Shown in pieces: positions 1 through 8,800 of a stretch of DNA of 28,825 nucleotides. Under the pieces are notes generated by a model, which did no database searches, was not told the DNA's origin, and saw nothing but the letters and a program-made list of their open reading frames with translations. Every line of letters begins with the position of its first letter. Position 1 is the first letter of the stretch. Origin of the DNA: Azolla pinnata (taxonomy: Eukaryota > Streptophyta > Polypodiopsida > Salviniales > Salviniaceae). A program made the translations under genes and the position numbers. The stretch covers positions 7,260-36,084 of the forward strand of contig JBBBWG010011890.1 of the NCBI GenBank assembly GCA_037176905.1. The letters run 5' to 3'.

Positions 1-1062
1 CGCTGACCTTCTCCTTCGCAGATTGCGCAGTTTCCCTGGCCTTGTGCCCTAGCTCGCCTGCCCTTCCCGCAGCTTCCTCCTTGTACAGGCCCGCCTTCTC
101 CTGCGCTGCTTCTTTCATGTGCCCTGCCGACTCGCTTGCCTTCTCCCCGGACCTGCACAGTGCACACACAGCCCCAACCGCCAAACGGAGACGAAGAAGA
201 CTAGAATGGTTCAAAATGGCCGTTTTGTTAGTTTAAAAAACAGAAAAAAAGCCTAAAACCCTAATCTTATCACACAAGCAAAAAAGCCCTAATTCCTCGC
301 AGCTAACAGAAACCCTAATCCCTTCACACAAGCAAAGAAGCCCAACTACCAAAACCCTAATACCTTGGCAGCAAACTCAAACCCTAATCCCTTGCAGCAC
401 AAAAACCCTGATGCCTTGCAGCACAAGCTCCTTCCTCTAACAGAAATCTACAAAAGACTCTAATCCCTTGCAGCAAACTCTTTTTAACAGAAATCTACAA
501 AACACTCTACACCCCTTGCAGCAAACTCTACACAGAAAATCTAACAAAACCATAATCTCTCGTAGTTTCTCTGTTAAAAAAAAGCCCTAATCACTGTTTT
601 ATGGGTTCATAAACCCTGATCCCTCGTAGTTTCTCTTCACGGAAAAGAAACTGTCAAATGAACCTCTTCTTAGAGAGGTGATCATGCAGTGCAGAAAGGA
701 CATGATCGACCGGATCGTTATGATCTTCCAACCTACATACTAACAATAATTTACTACGAACGATCCGAATTGGAGATCATTGATCAAAGCATGTCTAAGA
801 GGACACAAAACATGTCGATTCAACCAGATAATATCACATCTTATCATTTCAGAGCCAAATTCTGATTCCGCATTCAAACCAACAAAATAGTAGATACTGT
901 ATCGAAATCGAATCAAAAGCGATACCAGCGGCGCCCACGAGGTGCGCTGGGTTTCAAATGAGATGCGACCAAGGACAACCTTTCATGGGCAGCTGCACGG
1001 CGATGGGCCTCCTCCTCAACATCGCGAGGCTCTGGGTGCTGCTGTTGCTGCTGGCTGGCCAT
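1..1062 (-). CDS. LEA_4-like late embryogenesis abundant protein, 5' part (partial at window edge)
   Basis: This is a two-exon partial model on the minus strand. Exon 1 is 1062-980 (ATG at 1062) and exon 2 is 152-1, continuing off the left edge. The donor AAAG|GTTGTC and acceptor GTGCAG|GTCC join in phase 2 to restore an Arg codon. Exon 1 encodes a short hydrophilic N-terminus (MASQQQQQHPEPRDVEEEAH...). Exon 2 encodes Lys/Glu/Ala-rich 11-residue-style repeats such as GEKASESAGHMKEAAQEKAG, YKEEAAGRAGELGHKARE and TAQSAKEKVS, the hallmark of group 3/LEA_4 proteins. Members of that family are largely disordered, turn helical on drying and protect membranes and enzymes in seeds and stressed tissue. 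The tandem-repeat composition is seen directly; the family call follows from it, and a desiccation role is inferred. The C-terminal part is missing. An upstream TATA at 1337-1345 suits this strand. The N-terminal exon is less certain than exon 2, although phase and start agree. Confidence 0.72.
240..640. repeat. Degenerate telomere-like (AAACCCTAA) interspersed array in the LEA intron
   Basis: Exact AAACCCTAA occurs at 256-264, 310-318, 352-360 and 379-387. Near-copies are AAACCCTGA at 403-411 and 611-619, and GCCCTAA at 286-292 and 584-590. Between them is a recurring CCTTGCAGCA segment (about 390, 414, 466 and 512, and a variant near 362). Units are imperfect, spaced about 20-50 bp, and sit inside the intron between LEA exons 1 and 2. 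The array is not a perfect (AAACCCT)n interstitial telomere but a diverged minisatellite with a telo-box core. Confidence 0.75.
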
Positions 1063-1472
1063 TTGTAGCAGACTGCAAGGACTAGAGATGATCCGAGACT
1101 GGTTGATGTATAACAACACAAACAGATAGAGATAGTGATGATCTTGCTCTGATTGATCAATCCTAGCAATGGATTAAATAGCTGATATTACTGTGTGCCT
1201 GATGGAGGAGGATTAGATGACAAAATGATCCTCTAGTTTCTTCGATTGGATTTGCTGCAGGTGCTTCTTCACACCGTTGCAGTGAATAGATGATGATTAT
1301 GATGGTGATGATGATGGTGGATCAGAGAAGGCTTCCTATATATATGCACAAGAAATAACTAAATTAGAGCACTGTGCTCCCATGCACCTGATCCTGCCTC
1401 TCTCAATTGACACTTGTCCAGCTCATGGTCAATATCCTCATGAACCTTCTGGATGCCAATCATGAATCTCTT
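1063..1472 (-). other. LEA 5' leader and proximal promoter
   Basis: This stretch upstream of the LEA ATG carries the candidate TATA box and a small outlying GATGATG cluster (about 1289-1320) that prefigures the large array beginning near 1473. I see no credible coding exon in it. Short minus-strand reading frames here are readthrough of the leader into exon 1. Confidence 0.5.
1337..1345 (-). promoter_or_regulatory. Candidate TATA box for the LEA gene
   Basis: A TATATATAT run followed on the minus strand by AGG lies about 275 bp upstream of the LEA start codon. A start site about 30 bp downstream would give a leader of roughly 240 nt. The assignment is inferred from sequence and position only; AT-rich runs are common in this window. 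Confidence 0.35.
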
Positions 1473-2518
1473 CATCATCATGATGGTGATGATGGTGATG
1501 CTTGTGATGATGGTGGTGGTGGTGTTGATTGTGATGATCATGACGATGGTGATGATTGTGATGATGATGATCACGATGGTGGTGATGGTGGTGATTATGG
1601 TGATGGTGGTGGTGTTGATTGTGATGATCATGATGATGGTGATGATTGTGATGATGATGATCATGATGGTGGTGATGGTGGTGATTATGGTGATGGTGGT
1701 GGTGTTGATTGTGATGATTGTGATGATGATGATCATGATGGTGGTGATGATGGTGATGGTGTTGGTGTTGATTGTGATGATCATGATGATGGTGATGATT
1801 GTGATGATGATGATCATGAAGGTGATGGCGGTGATGGTGGTGGTGTTGATTGTGATGATCATGATGGTGATGATTGTGATGATGATGATCATGATGGTGG
1901 TGATGGTGGTGATGGTGGTGGTGTTGATTGTGATGAGCATGATGATGGTGATGATTGTGATGATGATGATCATGATGGTGGTGATTATGGTGATTATGGT
2001 GATGGTGGTGGTGTTGATTGTGATGATTGTGATGGTGATGATCATGATGGTGGTGATGATGGTGATGGTGTTGGTGTTGATTGTGATGATCATGATGGTG
2101 GTGATGATTGTGATGATGATGATCATGAAGGTGATGGTGGTGATGGTGGTGATGGTGGTGGTGTTGATTGTGATGATCATGATGATGGTGATGATTGTGA
2201 TGATGATGATCGTGATGGTGGTGATGATGGTGATGGTGGTGGTGTTGATTGTGATGATCATGATGATGGTGATGATTGTGATGACGATGACTGTGACGAT
2301 GGTGGTGGTGTGGGTGGTGGTGATGATGATGATGATGACGATGGGGATGAGGATGAGGATGATGATGATGGTGGTGATGATGGTGGTGGTGGTGATGATA
2401 GCAGTGAAGGTGTGGTGATGAAGAAGATGATGGTGGTGCTGATGACAGCGGTGGTGATGACGATGGTGATGGTGGTGGTGATGGTGATGATGGGTGATGA
2501 TTGTGATGGTTGATGATG
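1473..2518. repeat. GAT/GGT compound minisatellite with higher-order structure
   Basis: About 1 kb of GAT, GGT and TGTGAT triplets. The landmark GGTGTTGATT begins at 1521, 1611, 1701, 1764, 1842, 1920, 2010, 2073, 2160 and 2241, so unit lengths are 90, 90, 63, 78, 78, 90, 63, 87 and 81 bp, all multiples of three. The order 90-63-78 or 87 recurs about 309 bp apart (1611-1920 against 1920-2229), showing a segmental duplication on top of the small units. The 8-bp palindrome ATGATCAT recurs in most units. Because the base unit is a triplet, all frames lacking stops stay open. The plus strand has an Asp/Gly/Cys/His frame (ATG 1425, end 2513) and a Met/Val frame; the minus strand has a Thr/Ile/His frame. 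None resembles a known protein, so the region is annotated as a repeat. Strong strand bias (almost no C on plus) is evident. Confidence 0.93.
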
Positions 2519-4551
2519 ATGTTAAAAACCCAGGATCTCGTTGTTCTAGCACTTGTTGATGATCATCGATCGATCACCTATTCATGATCCAATTAGCATC
2601 GCCACTCTGGTGATGATCAAAGCAGAATATTCCTGGGCTTCCATATGCTGATTGGATGGATCACGACCGTAGTCATTACACCCGGTAGAAGGAAGATTCA
2701 TGGGGTTTAGATCAGTTGGCCGTTTCCCCGGTATATAGTAGAAAGAACGTGGTTTGGCCCACCTGTTTGTTCACCTGCAGGGCTTCATTCCCAACCCGAT
2801 TCTGATTCGGATCGCGGATCTGATTCCAGACTCCTCGAGCTTAATGGTCTCTTGACCGGATTCGTTCCACGAGAGAGAAGGCTTATTCGAAACCTGGAAC
2901 AAAGCATTATTAACGTAAGGACTGGCCTCGGTTACATAACACAAGCAACTTCACTCGCAACAAAAGTATCTAAACAAGATTGGCACAACCATCTGTAAGG
3001 CATGACCAATCTCGATAAACTTAATGAGAAATCAATTTATAAGTATTGTCACATTTGATGTACTTATCCGCATATGCGTTTCCATGCATAATATCCTCAA
3101 ATACTCTCTGATTCATCATAATCTCTCACAGAAATCTGTTTCCGCGGTTGTTAAACCTTCTATGCCATGCACTAGTTCTAAAGTTGGTGGTTAAACTGTA
3201 GAAACTAGATTAGTCGTTTGATATTGAAAAAAACATTATTCATCATGTACATTGATGGTGTGTTCTTTGCGTTTATTTAAGGTAAAGTTTGGCTAATAAA
3301 TAAGGTTTTCGACATATATTCCACTTCACCTAATGTGTAGCATGACAATGTTTAGTTTTAAATGCAAAAATGATCATTTCATTTAACATGTAATTTAAAG
3401 GCATTTCTTTGGCATTGATAAAGGTTTTATTGGGTGAGGTTGTGTACTCACCACCAATCACTTAACAACATTAACATGCCATCATCAATATATATGATAA
3501 ACATGAAATATTGAAACAACACTTAGTATGACTCCCAATTGGTTCCTTTCAATGCAAATTGCATACCTATTTTCTTCAATTTTCAAACTTGTACTTGTAT
3601 GTCATTATGTGTGCCCTATATTACATTTTAATTACTTGGAGGCCATTATCATAGAACATGAGTTGGTCATTCACCCAAAGACTTAGCAAGTCATTAGATC
3701 ATACCTATTGATTGCATCTCACCCTTACGTAATGTTTCTTGTCTGTCACTAATGATGTTCTAGGCCGAATAATTGGCTAAGCTCAACTAATCTTCCGGTT
3801 GTCTTGACATCCTCACCTTATATTGTTGGACAAACATCAATCTAACTTCTATACACTACAGACATCCAATTGGCCAAGTCTATTCTTTGATTCTTTATAT
3901 TACGAAATATTTCAATGCTTCTTACTTATTAGGAATCCTCAGACCACAAATTTAAGAGTAACGATTGACTTTGAAAATACGTATTCATAAACCCTAATCC
4001 CCAAACTATTTGTAGGGGAGTTAAAGCTTAACCCATGACCTTGGCTCTATCATCTTTTGTGTCCCCTCTCGACCATCGAAAAGTTTAAATTAAGCATTTC
4101 AGTATAGGTAACCAAGCATACTGTGATGTCATAAAGCTAAAAGCATGGGTTAATTTAACTAGTAGTACATGTCATTCCGACGAAATACACTATAATGGTA
4201 ATCTCTTCCTCAAAGATGTTCACAATGGGCTCTTGTGTTGGCACAAAAGCCTACCTCAAGTTGCTCTCCTTGCCTTTAGCAAAGCTTGCCTCTGGCTACA
4301 CAAAGTGATCTTAAATTCTCGAATCTTTGTTTCATAAAGACTTGTCTCCATTTTGAAGTACTTCGTCGAAGTTGAAGCCATGCTCCCACTCTACAAAAAT
4401 AAACTTTTAAGGTTCTCAAATGAGGGGATTTTGCACAAGCACAACATGGTGTACAAAGTCTCCTAAATCAAGCTTGTTTTGAGGAGAATACCCCTTTACT
4501 GGGTATTTTGATGTATTATGTTTGCTTGATTTGATCTCCAATTGCATGCAG
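2519..4551. other. AT-rich intergenic region without recognised genes
   Basis: No open frame with a convincing domain, no terminal repeats of a complete transposon and no RNA gene was found. One AAACCCTAA motif in the context CATAAACCCTAATCC lies at about 3986-3999; it resembles the 603-622 end of the LEA intron array. A GGTATATAG and an ACGTGG (ABRE-like core, 2748-2753) are present but have no adjacent gene in a suitable orientation. Part of the right end is probably intron or upstream sequence of the relic at 4552. Confidence 0.5.
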
Positions 4552-5005
4552 GGCAACCAGAGATCCACGAGCAGACCTCAGGTAGGCCTACTTGCATACG
4601 GGTGGCAAATAAGAGCTGTGCGATTGTGCCTTCTAACTTCATGTGCCAGGATTTCCAAGCCTCTGGGTGAGAAAACAATGAGGATCGACTCTATCAGGAG
4701 ATTAGCTGCAGGTTCTTTGCTCAAGTCCCTGCACTCCATCATGAAGATGTCGCTGTGGCTATTAGTTTTTTTTTCCCCACTGTCGTTCCCTCTGTGTATC
4801 AGCTTCAGTAGGTTGTATATGACATCTGAGCTAGATCGGTGCAGTTCAGTATTATTACAGCACCTCGGGAGGGTTTGGCCACGCTTCACTACACCAAATG
4901 CCAAAGTTGCTCGAACGAATACATGTGGGGGACTCTGACGAGGAGGGCAGAAGCAGGGTCGCAGCGAGATGCTCTGTCCGAGAGTTTCGCGTTCCGGATT
5001 TCTGA
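4552..5005 (+). pseudogene. Unrecognised coding relic, probably a broken 3' end of a gene
   Basis: Two stretches look like exons. The first (4552-4754), after the acceptor GCATGCAG, reads in one frame through GQPEIHEQTSGRPTCIRVAN, then NKSCAIVPSNFMCQDFQASG. It meets an in-frame TGA at 4665-4667 and continues as NEDRLYQEISCRFFAQVPAL and HHEDVA. The second (about 4850-5005), after TTCAG, reads YYYSTSGGFGHASLHQMPKL, then LERIHVGDSDEEGRS, and ends VREFRVPDF-stop at 5003-5005. A phase-0 join from GCT|GTGGCT to TTCAG|TAT is possible, with an intron of about 95 bp. Balanced amino-acid use over about 115 codons argues for former coding, and the TGA argues for decay, unless GG|GTGAGA there is a true donor. 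I cannot name the family, and no upstream exons were identified. Longer open frames in other phases here have implausible composition and were not used. Confidence 0.35.
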
Positions 5006-5066
5006 GGAGTTTAGTTTCGCATTCCAGATTTCTGAAGAGTTAGTTTTGCATTCCAGATTTCTGAAG
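4981..5066 (+). repeat. Threefold tandem duplication of the relic's stop-codon segment
   Basis: Three copies, about 29-30 bp apart, of TTTCGCATTCCAGATTTCTG-like sequence begin at 4985, 5015 and 5044. Each encodes F-(R/C)-(V/I)-P-D-F followed by TGA (stops at 5003, 5033 and 5062), so the terminus of the relic at 4552-5005 has been copied twice into its own 3' flank. Confidence 0.8.
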
Positions 5067-5235
5067 AATCGCATCATCAGATGCCGCCGCTTCTGTCTCG
5101 AAGTTCCAGGGTTCGGGATTCTGAAGAGGTTTTCAGAAGCCAAGGTGGTGTTGCACAGTATATATATAGTATGAAACAGCAATTCAAATTATACAGAGAG
5201 AACAGAACAGAACAGAAGAGGTAGACAAAACAGAT

Positions 5236-5285
5236 ACCATGCATGCAATGCATACATTGTTGTGACACGTGTGCATGCATGTGTA
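5236..5285. promoter_or_regulatory. G-box and RY-motif cluster
   Basis: A palindromic G-box core CACGTG (5266-5271, within ACACGTGT) is flanked by two RY-type CATGCATG octamers (5238-5245 and 5274-5281). In seed genes, RY motifs bind B3 factors of the ABI3/FUS3/LEC2 class and G-box/ABRE motifs bind bZIP factors. Here the cluster lies about 590 bp upstream of the PTM-like start codon. The motifs are exact; function is inferred. Confidence 0.45.
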
Positions 5286-5349
5286 AGAAGTGGTTTTTTG
5301 TTTTTTGAAAATTCCAGATATTTTTGTTTATTTGGATGGGTTGAAAAAA

Positions 5350-5397
5350 TGAGAAGGAAAAAAGAAAAAGAAAAAGAAAAAGAAAAAGAAGAAGAAA
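5350..5397. repeat. (GAAAAA)n purine microsatellite
   Basis: Runs of AAAAAG hexamers followed by GAAGAAG form a polypurine tract upstream of the PTM-like gene. More A/G-rich sequence continues to about 5490. Confidence 0.85.
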
Positions 5398-5547
5398 ATG
5401 GAGGAAATAGAAATAAATAAATAGGAAAAAGGAAAGAAATGGAGGAAAATATTTCCCTCTTTGTTTAGAGGAAATGAAAAAAAAAGGGAGGGAAAAAGTG
5501 AGATCATTTTTTTATTATCTGTTTAATCAAAATTAAAATTAGAATTC

Positions 5548-5548
5548 A

Positions 5549-5577
<29 letters not shown>
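5548..5577. repeat. Perfect (AAT)5(ATT)5 palindrome
   Basis: Five AAT triplets (5548-5562) run directly into five ATT triplets (5563-5577), a 30-bp perfect inverted repeat with no spacer. It can form a hairpin or cruciform and sits about 280 bp upstream of the PTM-like ATG. Confidence 0.9.
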
Positions 5578-5579
<2 letters not shown>

Positions 5580-5663
5580 ATTTTTTAGGGCCTATTTTTT
5601 TTCCTTCGTCAGAAGAAAACATACTGTGTGTGTTTCTCTGCGTTTCGCTGATCCCTTCTCTGC

Positions 5664-5672
5664 AAACCCTAG
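5664..5672 (+). promoter_or_regulatory. Telo-box in the PTM-like leader
   Basis: AAACCCTAG lies about 190 bp upstream of the ATG in a CT-rich, ATG-free leader. Telo-boxes near plant transcription starts are known from ribosomal-protein and cell-cycle genes and bind TRB-type Myb proteins. The same motif recurs near the 5' ends of the other two complete genes. Confidence 0.5.
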
Positions 5673-5710
5673 AATTGCGAGCGATTCTTCTTCGCGCGTC
5701 TTGGTTTCAT

Positions 5711-5752
5711 CGCCATCGCCATCGCCATCGCCATCGCCATCGCCGTCGCCGT
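5711..5752 (+). repeat. (CGCCAT)5(CGCCGT)2 hexanucleotide repeat in the leader
   Basis: Five CGCCAT and two CGCCGT units lie in the presumed 5' UTR of the PTM-like gene. The Ser-Pro or Met-Ala frames through it have no ATG leading into the main frame and are taken as noncoding. A C13-14 homopolymer follows at about 5824-5836. Confidence 0.9.
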
Positions 5753-5857
5753 CCTTTTTCTTGCTCCTTGCAGATCTCCGGGTTTTTCTTCCGTTCCCTT
5801 CCTCGACCTCTCCGCCTTCTCGACCCCCCCCCCCCTCTCCATCGCCGCTAGGGCGTC

Positions 5858-8800
5858 ATGGGGAGGAGGAAGAAGAAGCCAGCGGACGAAGATGCGGAAG
5901 GTGATGCCAACGAGGATGAGGAGGATGGCGACGGTGAAGATGGCGCGGACGAGGAAGTTACGCCATCCCTCATCGGACGCAAGGTGCTGAAAGAATTCAA
6001 AGGATTCGGGATCTTCTCCGGGAAAGTAGTCTCTTACAGCTCTGCTCGTCGTTTTTATAAGATCGTCTATGACGATGGTGATAGAGAGGAGCTGGATATC
6101 AACGAAATCCGACAAATATTGGTAGGGATGGAAGAAACGTCCAGACTTTCCAGCAGGAAGAGAGCGATTCGAGATACCGGGAATGACTTCATCACTCCCA
6201 AACGCCAGAAAAGAGAAGTGGTTGCTAGAAACACTGCTTCCACAAGGAAATCTAGTAGTAGGAGTTGTAAGCTCGGATCAACGCCATTGTCATCAAGGAA
6301 TAGACTCAATCGTGAGAAAGAGGAAGCGTTTGTGTTGGAAACGGTTCTTAAAAATGGAGAAGAGAAGAAGAACGAGAAGACATATGATGAGAAACATAAT
6401 CTCTCCTTGTCACTGTTAAGTTTGAGAAAAAGGAGGAAATCGGAGGTTTTAACAGATTCTCCTGCTCTCAAGTCACTTGATCAACAAAAGGCCGAAGAGA
6501 GCTCTGTTTCTGATGCCGAAGGTGGAAGATCAGATCGTGATGGTAATGGTGATTGCGATGGCAGTGACACCGATGAATCCGATGACTTCGATATGGATGG
6601 ATGTGATGAAGAAGAAAATGATTCCGATTCATGTTCTAGTTCAGATGAATCTTCTTCAGTTGTTCGGAGGAGAAAGAAGAAGACAAAAATGGCCAACGTT
6701 GTTCTTCCAGAGTTGATTCCATTGCCACATTCATCATGTGACATTGCGATATCAGAAGATCTTGTGCTGGAGACATTTGCAATTTACAGTGTTTTAAGGT
6801 CTTTTAGCCTTGTGTTGTTTTTAAGTCCATTTGGTCTTGATGAATTTGTTGCCGCCTTGACTGGACAGACACAGAATAACTTGGTTGATTCCATACACCT
6901 TGTGCTATTGCAAGCTTTGAGGAGACATCTCCAACGTCTTGCAAAAGAAGGACACAAAGAGTCCAAAGAATGTCTAAGGTGTGGTTGTATGGTATAAATT
7001 GTTTTGTGAAAGAGGTGTTTTTGTTTTTATTTTTAATCAATAGGAATGTACTTAGAATATGTTCAACATCATTGGCCATTTATTCAGAAGGAATTTAATT
7101 TTGTCTATCCTCAGAATGCTACTGATTTTGTGTATGGTTAGACATGTGATATTACATTGATAAAAATGTTTTGGTTATTAGCCTTCCTTGGAAAACGTAA
7201 ACTACATCTAAACAGATCATTATGTTATTGAGCTAAAATTGTTTCTATTTTCACATATTCTCTGGAATTTTGAATATTATAATGCAAGACTAGTGATGAT
7301 AGTGTATAATATGCTGTCATGCAACGAAGAGTGTTTTTTTCTATCTTGAGACTAAGAGCTAGTTTTTAATTTTTTTGTTTGAAATTTCAGAGAAAGCTTG
7401 AATAGTTTGATTGGTTTACCTGTGCATTTTCAGGAAACGAGATTGGAACCTTTTGGATAATGTCACTTGGCCTTCTTTTGTCCTTGTCTTCTTGGCCACT
7501 CATAGATTTGGTAAGATGTATGGGAAAACACTAGCAGCGCTTGGACTTCTTGATTCAGAATATTACAAAGTCTGTTCAAAGACTAAGCTTGAAGTTCTGG
7601 GATTTCTTTGTGATCAAGTAATGGAAACAGAGGAGATCAGGGCTGTGATGGATATTCGTGAATTGCAGTTCACTAGCCAAGTCAGGCAGAAAGAAAGAAA
7701 TGTTTTGAGGAGAGGAGCATATCTTTCAACGAATATAGAATCAACTGGAACAAAGGAACATCAGGCAGATGATGTTCCTCAAATGAATGAAAATTTATCA
7801 TCTAAAATAACAGTGAATGAGACCAAATTGATGCAGGGTGAAATTTCCAAACACACAAACAACGATGAGTGTATGCTTTGTGGAATGGAAGGAAATTTGA
7901 TCTGTTGTGATGGATGTCCAGGAGCCTATCACAGTAGGTGTGTTGGAATATCTAGAGCTTCTCTGCCACCTGGGGATTGGTTCTGTCCAGAGTGCATTGT
8001 AGAAAAGGACGGTGGAGAAGTATGCAAACGCATCAATGGGTTGAAAGGAAGTCGAACCATTGGTATTGATCCCTATGGCCGGACTTTTCTGTATGCGTGT
8101 GGCCACCTACTAGTGTACGTAATCTCTTGAGCACTGTGTTTAATTTTCTTTCCTTATCTGTATGGTCCCATTTGTGGAATTCCCTGTGTTTTATACTCTT
8201 TACTGCTGAATTTGTCCCTATCAAATCTTTGTGATTGTCTTCTTCATCATTTTTAATGATAACTCCCGTACTCTGCCATTATACTGTACGGAGCCTCGAT
8301 GTCACCTTGTTTTTGTTGATCAGGATCAGTTTCCCTTTTGTGAGGGCGAAAATTTATACTTATACCAACAGTTTATCTTTAGCATCTCTTGGAATTTATG
8401 TTCTCAAACAATGGATAAGGAAGTTGATTGCACCTATGAAAAATTAAAGGATAGTCCCTGGAAAGGTAATATTTGTTTGTAATAATTAGGCAGTCTGTAA
8501 TGTTCTCATTTATACTAGAATTCTGATTCCTTGTTTTTTCGTTGCAGTACCTTTTTAAGAAGCTAGCTAGATTGAGCTTGTCTCTAATGTTAACATTGTG
8601 ATAGAGATGAAAAGGATACAGAAAAGAAGCTTGAAATGTCCTAATTAAATACTATGAGTCTTCTGTTTTCTTTTCCTGGACTCCTTGCTAGTAAGAACTC
8701 TCTGAGATTATTGCAGAATGTATTGGTGATTTAGCTTGTCTATTGTTAACTTGCATTCTTCACACTGACACCTGTTAAAACGTGATGCAGGCTGGAGTCA

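Noticed and set aside
240..640. Interstitial telomere or chromosome-fusion scar
   Set aside because: AAACCCTAA units are isolated and separated by 20-50 bp of other sequence rather than head-to-tail, so telomere fusion is not supported.
1359..2552. Large overlapping open frames on both strands across the GAT array (about 320-400 codons)
   Set aside because: Open frames are expected from a triplet repeat lacking stop-forming combinations, composition is extreme in every frame, and several frames begin at non-ATG codons. Called as a repeat rather than a gene.
4578..4904. Minus-strand 108-codon frame and plus-strand 138-codon frame in the relic region
   Set aside because: Both are shadows of the better-composed interrupted frame at 4552-5005. 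Composition is poor and there are no splice or domain signals.
5669..6115. Minus-strand 148-codon frame with a Met-Ala repeat and a hydrophobic segment
   Set aside because: It is antisense to the PTM-like leader and exon 1. The Met-Ala run is the CGCCAT repeat read backwards, and the hydrophobic stretch is antisense of acidic coding sequence.
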